From positions 186,001 through 250,000 of the forward strand of contig CANTUV010000012.1 in NCBI GenBank assembly GCA_947685225.1: 64,000 nt of DNA, given 5' to 3'. Below, piece after piece: positions 36,615 to 49,133 of this stretch. The notes under the pieces are model-generated. The model saw only the letters and a list, made by a program, of their open reading frames with translations, was not told where the DNA came from and searched no databases. How positions within the stretch are numbered: position 1 is the first letter of the stretch; the number at the start of each line of letters is the position of its first letter. The stretch is from Garcia nutans. Lineage: Eukaryota > Streptophyta > Magnoliopsida > Malpighiales > Euphorbiaceae. The translations under genes were made by a program, and so were the position numbers.

Positions 36615-37330
36615 AGTAGAAAATGATTCAATTCAATATAATTTCTTAATACGCATATCACTCATATCAATTCATATCAACCCATATCAATCTATATCAA
36701 CACATATTAACATACAAATACACAATTTTAGGCTTTTTATCACGCATGTATATCATTTATAATAGAAAAATATCCAATCCAATATAATCTCTTAATATAC
36801 ATAACACTCATATAAATCTATATCAACCCATATCAATCCATATCAACCTACATCAATATAGAATATACAATTCTAAAGTATTTAGTACACCTAAATACTA
36901 TTTAGAATATAAAATAATTTAATTCAATGTAATTTTTTAATACGCATATCACTCATATCAATTCATATCAACTTATATCAATCCATATCAATACATATTA
37001 ATATTTAAATACATAATTTTAGACCATTTATCACACCTAAATATCATTTAGAACAGAAAAAGATTCAATTCAATATAATTCTTTAATACATATATCATTC
37101 ATATAAAATTTATATTAATCCATGTCGATTTATATCATCTCATATCAATCTATATCAATCCAAATCAGCATACAAATACACAATTTTAGAGTTTTTAGTA
37201 TACCTAAATACCATTTAGAATAAAAAATAATTCAATTTAATATAATGTCTTAACACACATATTACACATATCAACCCATACATCAATCCCTATTAATGTA
37301 CAAATATATAATTCTAGACTATTTAGAATA
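36615..37330. repeat. CATATC-word array C, ~145-bp tandem units
   Basis: Five tandem copies of a ~145-165 bp unit starting near 36622, 36768, 36912, 37057 and 37226. Each begins with a conserved attcaattcaatataat-like block, continues with a run of catatcaa words and ends with a block like attttagagtttttagtata. The reverse complement of these units matches array A near 33765-33850, so the array belongs to the right inverted repeat. Confidence 0.88.
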
Positions 37331-38167
37331 TACTAAACAATATTTTCACAGTATGAAATTATTAATTACAATTACCTAAAATAACTCTTAACAATCCACA
37401 AAATAATCATTAATTATAATGACTCATAGTAACCCTATAACAACCTCATAACAAATTCAAAAACTCTTAAAAAATTCATATTAGTTCTTAATAAAATATG
37501 ACAGATTTAACTCGTAACAATCTATACGTGTTTTACGCCCTACACCGTTCAAACTCTTTAAACCCTCATAAAATAAAATAAAATAAAATAATGAAAAAAA
37601 TAAAGAACATAGGACCATGAGAAGGAAAAGCTATAATATACGCAAACTAAACCAAAATTAAAAATATTTTTCTTGAACATAGAACTTTCAAAACCCAAAA
37701 CATATATGGATTATTCAGATTTCATTATATTTGCACTCAAACACATACATTTATCGTTCGAATTTTACCATATTTGTTTATATATGATTTTTATTCACAA
37801 AATAAAAAAATATATATATAGCTTAAAGAAATAACTTTACCAATTTTAATGGATCTTTAAATAGCTCCGGTTGCTACAGATTTTAAGAATAAAAAAGAAG
37901 AAAATAAATCTGTAATTAATAAAATAGACAAAAAAAACTTCAAAAATTAGAAAGAAAGGAAGACGATCGAACAAGAAAAAAAAAGAATTGAAAAAGAGAA
38001 AAAAAATTAGAAAAGAGAGGTAGAAAAGAGTCAAAATCTTAGTTTTATGTAAAAGATATTATTTTTTTAGATCAGAGGATAAAAATATTTTAAAAAATTT
38101 ATTTAAAAAGAATATAATCTAAAATTTATCAGTGGATTATAAAAATATATATTTTTGATTAATTTTT

Positions 38168-38176
38168 AAGTTATTT
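38168..38176. repeat. 9-bp target-site duplication, right
   Basis: aagttattt, identical to 32815-32823. AT-rich context means chance identity is possible, but it coincides with the inverted-repeat ends. Confidence 0.75.
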
Positions 38177-41100
38177 CTACGTATATAATTAAGTAATTAA
38201 ATTAGTGAAGGAATGTGTCGTGCAATGAACTTTGTGAAGTGCGCCAGAAAAGGATTTGACTTAACGAAGTTTGCAGGTTTTTTTTATTTATTAATCTAAG
38301 ATTTGCTTTGAATTGGTGACTTTCCAACCTTGTGAAAAAATAAAGATAACCAATTTTCTTTTTGACTTTTGGGCAGTCATTTAATGTAAGTTTTTTTTTT
38401 AAATTAATAATTATTATATCCATAAACCTAATTTAATTACAACTTAACAACTGAAATCATAATTTAACTTGTTTAGTTAGATACGAACTATAATCATTTT
38501 TTTAAGATGAAACTAGTTGGACCATAATATGGCACCTATACATACTAGACTTATTTATGGATTGGATTTTAAGTCTTAATTCATGAGATAAATTTATGAA
38601 TTTAATTAATTAATAAATTAAGTATAGTTCAAGACAAATAAAAAAATTAATTATCAATTTAGAATAAAAAAGTATAATATAAAATATAAAAATATAGAAA
38701 CAGGTACTTGGAATCGATTTGAAGTGAATATGCCAATATTCATCTTTTTCATTTACAAAAAAAAAAGATTTTATTCATAGATTCTATTATAATCAGATTA
38801 CTTGAATATATATATATATAAGGGAATATCAAAATTGCTACCACCTACATGGGTGTTTTTATTATTATTTTTTTTACTAAATGGGTTTTATATTATTATC
38901 AAAGCACAAATTAGATATTTTTATTTGATAAAGAGTCTAAAATATTGATTGAGTGTTCCTTTAATGTATAAACTTGATCCCATATTTTAATAGAAATTTA
39001 TTAATTTTAGTATTCGAAGTTTGTTAATGACTCTAAATTTTTAATTCTTTTTTTTTTTTGAGAATCCAAATTTTTAATTCTTAATTATAGAATTATGAGT
39101 TTTATCTCAAAAATTATTTTTCAACTTTTTAAATTAGATTATATTTTATTCTTAAAATTGTAAAATTAGTGATACTTCTATATTATCAAATTTCAGAATT
39201 ATTCAGTCCCTCAAATTGATTTTCATATTTTTCTATTAGTGCTAAAATAAAAGTTAAAATAATATATTTAATTTCATCACTTAATTAGAAATATGAATTA
39301 AATAATATCCTGATATATATATATATATGGATAAGATTGTAAAACATAAATATACTTCCATTTTTAAATTATAATAAAAAAGAATTAGAAATTATAAAAT
39401 ATGATAAAAAGTATAAATTATGAATAATGTCCATATATATATATATAGTTGTTTCTAGATTGGGTTGTGAACTAGTGAAAAAATATTTAGTTGATGATGA
39501 TAATGATGGTGATACATATAAGCCAGCTGTAATTTATGAAGATTGATAATGACATCTTCATCTTTTAACTAAAAATATAAGGTCAAATTCGTGATTGAAG
39601 GGAATGGTACACTTAATAAATTATTATTACATTCTCTATATTTAAATTTAAACTTAACACATTTAAATAATTTTATATGCTCACAAATCTAACTTATAAG
39701 TTCAAAATGATAAGATGAGAAGAAACAATTTGTTATTTTAGTCTTTATAAACGAAAAAAAAAATAAATCGAGGAGGAATAATTTATTATTTTAATTTTTA
39801 TAAATATTTAATTTATAAATATTTAATTAAATAAATTATTATATTTTATATTTATTTTATCAGTAAATATACTTATGAGCTATATTTTACTTAATATATT
39901 AAATATATATCAATCATTTACAAGCAATTAAATAAATATATAACTGTTTAAAATTTTATATATTTATAAGTCTATGTTAATTTATAAGCATTTGATGATT
40001 ATCACGGACAAAGTTACAGAGGTGAAATTATTTTTCTTTATTTTTGTTATATCATTTATATATAATCGCCATCTTATAAATTTATTAATCTATTAATAAA
40101 TTATTTTTTAAAAAAAAAAACTAACCATCCACATATATATATATGTATATTCCTAAATTTACCTATGTTATGTAAAAAAAATAATATTAAATTATGAATG
40201 TAATCTCTCTTAATAAATAATTAAATCAAAAAATCATCAATTTTATTTTCAATTTTCATTATTCTTTGTTGAACTTTTAATTTATTTATGATCTTTTGAT
40301 TAATTGAATGAATTTAGATTAATTTAATTAAAGTGTTTATCTTTTTTTATTTTTTTTATTTGAAGAATACCATTTTTTTGAAGAAAAATATTACGTGAGG
40401 ACAAAATAATTTATTAGAACTTTTTTTCTTTCTGCATAAGTTAAAAAATAGAGGTAATTAAAAATTTTGAGTGGGCAAATAAAAAATTTTATAATTTTTA
40501 ATAATTATATATAAAATATGTATATATATATATTTAAAAAGAAGAAATTGCCCCCTTCTCTTATACATAATTTCACCTCTGATATTTATATAATTTTTAT
40601 AAGTTAGGCCAAACACCCTTTAATATGATTAATATTTTAATTTTTATTGTTTTAAAATTATTATTTCTAGTTTTAAAATTATTTTTAAGAATAAAAATAA
40701 AAGGCAAATCAACTAAATACAGGGTGAATAAAAACGCTTTTTTATATTACTAAGAATATTTGATATGAGGATGTAAAAAGAAATCATACAAAATATAAAT
40801 TTTTTAGTGTAATTTTATAAAAAATTGATCATATATTGAATTTAAGTTTTTTAGGTGAAAATAAAAAATGCCTAATTTTATATAGCATTTCATTATAGAT
40901 TAAAATTTAAAAAAATTGGCTGGATTTAAGAAAAAAAATAGCTCTATCACTAGACCAACGTATAATATAGATTGAAACATAAAAAATTAAAATATAATCA
41001 ATTTTTAATTTTATACAATTGAAATGGTAACTATTAACAAGATTTAAGAATTTTAATTTTAATTTTAAAATAAAAAATAAAAAAATTAATTATTATGTTA

Positions 41101-41664
41101 AACTTTAGTAGTATTAAAGTAATTTATTATACATATAATATAAATGATTGGCAATTTGATAAGTAATACTAGTAGTCTTTTGATGATGCTTTTTGTGATT
41201 TGAGTGACTGCTCTCTAACTTCAAACGGCCAAACCAATCCTCTCTCTACACACACAAAAATGAATTCAATTATCATGAATTATTTTTTTTTGTTTTCTTT
41301 AATTTTATATTGAATTCAAATTGAATCATTTTGAGTTAATTTCCATAAAAGATATTATGGTTAATAATGAATATTCACTGCAACAATTATTTGTAAATAT
41401 TCATTAAAATTGAGATAATAAATTGATATATATATATATATATAAAGACACCAATATAGAAAATATTGAAAAATTTAAACACCAATAATATGATTTTTTT
41501 TTTTAAAATGAAAAAAGTGAGTGAACAAATTGAGAGTAAAGTACATTATTATGTAACAATCAAGTAATAATACACTATCAATGTGACCTTTGACTTGGAA
41601 ACGGATGGGATTGATTTAACACTTCATGCACTTAAACTTTCCATAATACAAAAGATTGATCACT

Positions 41665-41695
<31 letters not shown>

Positions 41696-42536
41696 TTGTT
41701 GATTTTGAGATCTATACTTTAAATCAAAACTAAAAAAGAGATGTTAATCAATTTATTATTATAGGCCAATTCAATTATATTTGAGAAGTTGGAAAATGAT
41801 TTCATATTAAATAAGTAAAAAATAAATGTTAAATTTTATAGACCATAATAAATAAGATAGTAATCGATAAAAATAATTTGTAACTCAAGTAAAAATATGA
41901 TACATTATAATAAAAATTAGATTTAAAAAATAAATGAAATTAAAAAATAATTTCACTCGTGTTTGGAATGATATATGTACTTTGATCCAATAATGCTTTC
42001 ATATGATATGTGGGTTAGATAATAATGTTTGAAAATGTGTACCATCAAATTGAAGTTGAAGTACTATTAATCCACATGGTGATTTTATAAGACGAGGGGA
42101 TGTGTGCGGTCCACTTTCATCCTCTCATCTCTCCTTTATACAATACCAAAAATTCTATCAGAGTTTGATCTCCATCTTCATAATATTATGGGATATTTAT
42201 TAAAAATATTAAAAAATAAAATTATTTTTAAAAACATTTTTTATTCTTTTAAGAGTATTTATTTTTTAATTTGTAATTTCAAAATAATCTCATTCAAAAA
42301 TATATATTTGTATAAAAAATATAAAAAAAAAATTATACTTCAATTACGTGTGTGTATATATATATAACATATTAAAAATATTTGCTCCCTTTTTTTTATC
42401 TTTAATTGAATTCTAAATATTATCTTTTGCACATATAATTAATAAACAAAGCAAAATATTTTTTTTTAAGAAAAAGCAATACATATATGTAACATATGTA
42501 TATTGTTAAATAATAACTTATAACCAAAATCATTAT
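38177..42536. other. AT-rich intergenic DNA
   Basis: About 4.4 kb with numerous TA tracts (38805-38820, 39315-39328, 41422-41444, 41663-41690) and no gene, RNA or element I can support. Confidence 0.5.
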
Positions 42537-42882
42537 TGCACTAGGAGTCTCAACAAACACGAGGATTATCGATTTTATAATAGAGTTTAAAAGCAAAAAG
42601 TGGTTAGAATAGAAAAAAGAATTTCATTGTATATTTAAAGTAAAGTTAACACTATATATATAGAGCATCATATAGGGTAAATAATATATTGCGAAAAAAA
42701 AAGCTTAGTTATATTATTTCTTTAAGAAATAAAGTGAGAAGCCTCCTATAGATATAGGTAAATTACCAAACTATATAAATCTTTGTGTATTGTATAATTA
42801 CATCTCTTATTCTTCTCCTTATTTTTTTTTTACAGATTTATCCCTGACTTTGTAATTTCTAAAACACAAGATTTTTTTAACA
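42537..42882 (+). repeat. Copia 5' LTR
   Basis: Starts TGCACTAGGAGTCTCAACAA and ends AACA just before the primer site. Partner at 45812. Confidence 0.75.
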
Positions 42883-45811
42883 ATTGATATTAGAGCTTCT
42901 AGTTAGGATGAGTGAGTTTGGAATACATACTAAGTTCGACAAATTCGATCAAAAAGAAAATTTCTTTCTATGGTAGATGAGAGTGAATGATTTGTTGACA
43001 AAGATGAAGGTTCACAAGGAGTTAAGAGAACAAAGTCGGCAAATATGGATAAAGAGAATTAACAAGATATTGAGTCAATTGCTTTCAGTACAATCTAAAT
43101 ATATTTGGCAGATTCGATAGTGTACGACGTATGAGAAGATAGCCAAAGATTTATGGACAAAGTTGAAGAGTTTATTCATGTCTATGAATGTCGCCAACAA
43201 ATTATTCCTAAAGCACGATATACTCTGGTTTAGAATGGAAGAATGTGGATATATAAGAAATCACATAGTCTAATTCAATAAAAAAAAGTTAGTGATTTAT
43301 TACAAATAGATGTAAAATTGGATGATAAGGATACAACTTTAATGCTCTTACATTTATTGTCACTATCTTTTAATCAATTCCATACGACATTGTTAGTAGC
43401 CTCAATGACAATCAATGCTTTGCAATTAGACACATAGATTTTAGATTTAGAATGCTCATCATATTATACTGCTCACAAAGGTTAGTTTTATAGTTATAAG
43501 GTATGTGATGCTGATAGTATAATTTTGGATAATAATTATACTTGCAAGGCTATGAGAATTGAAATTGTTAGATTCAAAATATTTGATGACATGATCATAA
43601 CATTGAAGAATGTCAAACACGTTCCTGTATTGAAGAAGAATCTGATTTCTTTAGACTATTAGAGAATAAACTATGTGAATTTTTAGCAGCTCCAGGCAGT
43701 GGAGTTTTTAAGTATCCATAAGGGTCATGACTATGATGTAGGGAAAGTAAATAGAAAATAATTTGTACAAGCTAGAAGGTAGTACAATTATGAATAAAAA
43801 TTCTACATATTCATTAGCAAAAGATGGTTTAGATGCATCAAAGCTCTGGCATATGCGATTAAAACATATAAGTAAATAAGATTTGCAAAAACTTCGCAAA
43901 AGGAAACTGATGACTGGGATAACACAGTGGTGAAGTTGGATTTTGTGAGTTTGTATCTACAAAAAACAAAATAGAGTTCAACTTAGGACTTCCTCATAGA
44001 AAAGTAAGCAAGTAATACGTATATTCACTCAGATATTTAGGGTCCAGCGTAACAAAAGGAGGAGCCATATATTATGTAACATTCATTAATGACTTCTCTC
44101 GAAAAGTTTAGATAGATTTTATGAAGGAGAAAAGTGAAGTATTCTCAAGGTTCAAAGAGTAAAAAGCTAATGTTGAAAATAAACTGGAAAAAGAGTGGAG
44201 TGCTTAAGATCTAACAATGGGGGTGAGTACATATCTAAGAAGTCAATAAATTTCTGTAAGAAAGAAGAAACTGAGCGACATTTCACTGTTCATAAGACAA
44301 CTCAGCAGAATGATGAATAAGATGTTATTAAAAATAGCCAAGGTAATGAGATTTCAAGCATGATTACTCAAATAGTTTTAGAAAAAGCAACAAATGCTAC
44401 TTGTTTCATCATAAACAAGTCACTTTTAAGTAAGTTAGAGGGAAAGTTCATACAATAGGCTTGGACAGGTCAAAACATTGACTACTCTATACTCAAAGTA
44501 TTTAAATGTCTAGCCTACACATTAATTCTCAATTATGGGAGATCAAAATTGGAAAATGAGTAAAAAGATATAGACTTTGGGATCCTAAGCGAAGAAGTTG
44601 ATAGTTAGTAGAGAAGTAGTCTTTAATGAACTAACTATAATAAACAAACAGGAATCATCTTAATAAGCTGTATGATCAACCTCCAAAGTAGATGTGGAGC
44701 TTGGGTTAGATAGTCCTTTAAAACTAGTTCAATCAGTAGTTGAATATGAAAGTAAGATAATGATTCATAGAATACAAAAGTACAAGATCATCAATATAAG
44801 CAAAATATTACCATAAATGGACCTAAACATAAAATTAGACTTTAGCTATATATCAAGAAGATGATGATTCAACTTTATTTGTTTTACTAACAAGTGAAGG
44901 AAAACGAAGTTCATTTTAGAAAACGGTATTAGTTACAGAAAAGGAGAGATGATTATAAGCTATAGCTGAAGAAATGGAGTCACTGCACAAGAATCAAACT
45001 TGGGAGCTAGGAAAACTTTCTATGAAAAATAAGGCAATTAGATGCAAGTGGATCTATAGGAAGAAGGAAAGAGTTTCAGAGAAAGAAAGTATAAGATGTA
45101 GAGTATAAGACCGGACTTAGCACATGCGGTTAGTATGGTTAGCAGGTTTTTAGCTAATCCATACAAGAAACACTAGTAGACTATAAAATGAATTCTCCGA
45201 TATTTGAGAAGTGCATTTGATTATGAAATTTGTTATAGTACAATAAATGATTTAGTCTCCATTTTTTGATACATTAGTTCAGACTACACTAGAGATGTGG
45301 ATGATAGAAAGTCTGCTACGAACTTTATTTTGACACTTACAAATGGTTCAATTAGTTAAAAGTTAATCATATAATGTGTGATTATTTTATCTATCACAAA
45401 GGCTAAATAAGTATTGTAGTTGAAAATACTTGTCTTAGAAGTAGGCTTCAAGCAGTAAACTCTTAGTATATACTGCGATAGTCAAAGTACCATAGAGTTA
45501 TCCGAAAGTTATTCAAGAATAAAGTATACCATGCTAGAATAAAGCATATTGATTAAGATATCACAAAATCAAAGAGTTAATTTTTTCATGTGGGATTCTG
45601 TTAATGCAACAAATATGTTGACAAAGATGCTAATTTTACAGAAGTTCAAACATTATTTAGACTTGCTCAAGTTACAAACTGAGCCTTTTGTGAAGATATT
45701 AGAACTCTTGATGGAGGTATAAATTTTCAAGGCTATGCGAATCTTCTAAAGAGGATAATTATTCGCTAAGATGAAAATTATTAAATAATGGCTCATAATC
45801 AAAATTATTAT

Positions 45812-46166
45812 TGTAATAGAAGTTCCAACAAAGAGGAAGATATCTTAAATCGATTATTAGTTTTATAATAAAGTTTGAATAGAAAAATGAGGTTAAAATG
45901 GAAAAATAATTTTTTTTGTATATCTAAGATAGGGTTAATATTATATATAATGCATCATAGATGGTAAATAATATATTATAAGAAAAGAAAAATCTTAATT
46001 ATATTTTCTCCCTAAGAAATAAGTGAAAAGCTTTAAGTGAATATAGATAAATTACATATTATATAAGTCTTTTTTTATATGATTACTTTTCTTATTTTTC
46101 TTAATTTTTTTTATTTATAGATTAATTATTTTATTTTGTACGTTTTAATGAACAAAATTTTCTACA
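45812..46166 (+). repeat. Copia 3' LTR
   Basis: Starts TGTAATAGAAGTTCCAACAA and ends CTACA. Shared blocks with the 5' LTR include ttttataata.agttt, tggtaaataatatatt and aagaaataa.gtgaaaagc. No matching flanking duplication seen. Confidence 0.75.
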
Positions 46167-49133
46167 TATATATCTTGAACGCATTCAACAAATTATCATC
46201 ATTACTACAATTATTATTTGTTGGAAAACAAGGGCACAAATTATTATAATTTTTGACAATTTAATTTAACATTACCTTCTTTTTGAAAGAAAATAAAAAA
46301 AATACCCATTGCCTTCTTTCCATTTTTAAATATGGGTTTGTACTTATTTATGCAAATAGTTCAAAATCTTTATAGATTGGAATGCAACTTTGAAACTATT
46401 TTTTCTATTTCTTTTCGTGTTAATTATTATTTTTTAAGTTTCTTGCATTCCTAAAATTTAAGTAATCGAGCAGTTGAGGCTTAGTTTGATAGTTGTATTG
46501 GTTGTGCATATCTTCATTTTAACTTATTTTTAACAAAAAAAAAATAGCATTTATATAATTTAATTGCATAATTTTTATTTTTTAATTTATGTTATACAAT
46601 AAGTTTTCTTTTAATATATATATGTCTATATTAATAATTTGTTATCAATATCAACATATAAATCTCTTTCGTATATTAAATTATATAAAAATTATTTATA
46701 AATTGAAAAAAAACACCAGAATTGGTTCATTTTAAAGGATCTAATGTGGCTAGTATTTACATAAAGATCCAATTATGGAGATTGGGGATTTCCCTATTAA
46801 CTTCAAATTTTGATTATTATTTTCATATAGTTTGGTGAAAGATTGTAACAAATAGTCATTAGTTAATTAATTATAGACAAATTCAGAAGACTTACGACAA
46901 AAAAAATGTTTTTTTCTTTATAATGATCCTTGTTTTCTAGGTTGCTTGCAATTATTGGATGCAAAAAATTATGACTTTCAGAAACTAGTATTTGGAATTT
47001 TAACAAAAAATTTAACATTCAGAGTAACATTTTTAAATTTAATAATTAATGATTTAAAATTTTATTCAAAATTTGAAAAATATAAATTATAACTATTAAT
47101 ATTTAACATTTGTCATCATTAAATAGTTATTTATAACAATAATTTTACTATTCTCATAATTTTATCATACTCTATTTCAAAAAAAAATAATAATTTACAC
47201 TAAAAAAATTATTTACAAATTAATAAAACGTGTTTTTAGAAAAATACATCTTTAGTTACCGTATAAAAAATTGAAGATAATAAAGATAATTTAAGCTTAA
47301 TAAATGCTATTGAAATATGAAGTTTCTAGTTTGAATACACATGATAGTTTAAATTTAAAAAAAAAAAATAATAATTTTTGTAGTCTAAACAAAAATATAA
47401 AGATTGATGTGAAAAAATTAACATATATAAAGAATATAATTTAATAATAAATATATTAATTGACAAAAAAATTAACAATAAATATATTTATTTGGATAAT
47501 AAATTTTTCGTTCCCATATTTACATTTAAAAGAAAAAAAGAAAAAGAAAACAAAAATCATTGAATGGAAGTGAAAAACTGAATTAATTGTTGAGTGATAG
47601 AAAGATTTTTCATGTAGAAGTAGACAGCCAAATAGCAGAATCATTGAATGGAAAGATTAGACAAGTGGGTCCTCCTTAGATGTTCATGTCATGGCCACGT
47701 AAGCAATTAATTCCACCAGAATGTATGTCCCATATGACGTGGATTGGCTTATACCTTTTTTTTTTGGCCAGCTTTAGTTACATTAACCACAAAGACCAAT
47801 GAACCTTCCCCAGTTCCCTTCAAAAACGTTAGCAATGTGGCTATTTCTCATTTCTACTTGTTTTGACTAATATGACGCTGATAATTAGCTTTTGAAATTG
47901 ATATACAATAATCGATTTTATTTTAAAAATGTTTAATTATAATATTTTTTATTTATTATAAATTATGTTTCACTTATTTATTTTAATTAGTTAATTAATA
48001 TATTATATTTTTATAATATTTATATATTTAATATTATTTATTAAAAAGGCTTTTCTCATCTCACAAAATAAATATTAATAAATATTATAATTTTTATTAG
48101 AATATCTATTTTACTATTAAAATCAAATAATATTTTTAAAAAAAAATTGAAAGAACAAGAATACTAATATCCAAAATCAAAACTAAACCCACACCGATAG
48201 ATTTTTCCCATACATCCTATATATCTTTGAGGATAAAGGCATCATGAAATAAAACATCTAAAAGCAAAGATGAAACACAATTCTAATAATGAGAACTAGC
48301 ATATAAAAATGCCACGCTAGCTAAAAATACGAACATTGTGATTAGTTTATCTTTGAACTCACAAGAAAAATACTCCTGTAATTTTTTCTATTATAAATTT
48401 ACAATTAGACATACACATATAATTCTTTCTCAAAGTCATTAATAATAATAATGTATATATTATAAAGTAATTACACTATTTTTTTTATATAATCACGTAT
48501 ATTTTTAAATTATTAGATCAAATTAATTATGTTTATATTGAATTAATTAATTAAAAAATAAAATATTTTTAATAAATAATAATTTTATTCATAATAATTA
48601 AATATTCTATCTCTTATTTAAAAGATAAAAATATTTAAATTATATTAGATTTTAATAAAAATAAAATACTTTTTAATAAAATTGAGAATGTCTGTTGTTG
48701 TTTAACATATTCTTTCAAAACATATATTAAAGAAATTTTTATCGGTGTGCGGGGAAAATATGATAAAAAAAATATAAATTTATATTTTTAATAAAAGAAT
48801 AAATTTTTTTATTTGCAGGATGAAATAAAAATATAATTATGTAATTAATATTATACTATTGTAAGATTTTTAATTAAAGAATTAACATTTATATTTTGAA
48901 TTTTGAAATGAAGAAGAGAGAGAGAGAGAGAGAGAACGATGAAACTGAACATAGGCCTAAATCCTACATAGATGAAAGCAGCAGGACGGCGTGGCCAGCG
49001 ACTGCATTTATTGTTGATCATTCTTTCTATTCAACTACACTGTACATTGATTATGGAATGTAAACAACTTTTCTCCACCTTCTTTTTCATCTAATATTTT
49101 TTGTTTTTATTTCATTTTTTTATCTGAACTTTT
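46167..49133. other. AT-rich intergenic DNA with one GC-richer island
   Basis: No gene recognised. A segment at ~47645-47880 has clearly higher GC content, with gtggcgg-free but promoter-like words (gacgtgg, ccaat), and stands out from the AT-rich surroundings. A (GA)n tract lies at 48914-48935. Confidence 0.45.

Larger units (their letters stand above)
32824..38167. mobile_element. Mutator-like TIR element (5344 bp) with satellite arrays and a GRF-type gene
   Basis: The element is flanked by a perfect 9-bp direct repeat, aagttattt (32815-32823 and 38168-38176), the usual MULE target duplication length. Its ends are imperfect inverted repeats (left ggaaattgatcaaaaaaata, right complement aaaaattaatcaaaaatata; 16/20). 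Homology continues inward: 32860-32900 against 38120-38080; CT-rich blocks at 32935-33060 and 33240-33340 against the complement of 37900-38030; and 33765-33850 against the complement of 36870-36940. The inverted repeats thus run for about 1 kb or more. Inside are three GATATG-word arrays, two Ulp1-peptidase-like fragments and a two-exon gene on the minus strand. I see no transposase, so it should be non-autonomous. Confidence 0.75.
42537..46166 (+). mobile_element. Degenerate Ty1/copia LTR retrotransposon
   Basis: LTRs at 42537-42882 and 45812-46166 are alignable but strongly diverged. The primer site tgatattagagcttc (~42885) resembles the initiator tRNA-Met site. The internal part starts with a gag-like MSEFGIHTKFDKFDQKENFF (42908), then an integrase core (GGAIYYVTFINDFSRKVWID near 44060; SNNGGEYISKK near 44215). 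Next come the start of RT (NQTWELGKLS, RCKWIYRKKE, ~44990-45065), and RPDLAHAVSMVSRFLANPYK (~45110) leading into RNase H with SATNFILTLTNGSI. The catalytic RT core between 45065 and 45110 is deleted, and stops and frameshifts are everywhere. Inactive. Confidence 0.88.

Noticed and set aside
35070..37330. Possible CRISPR-like array
   Set aside because: Units are tandem, AT-rich and lack unique spacers, and the host is a plant; this is a satellite array inside a transposon.
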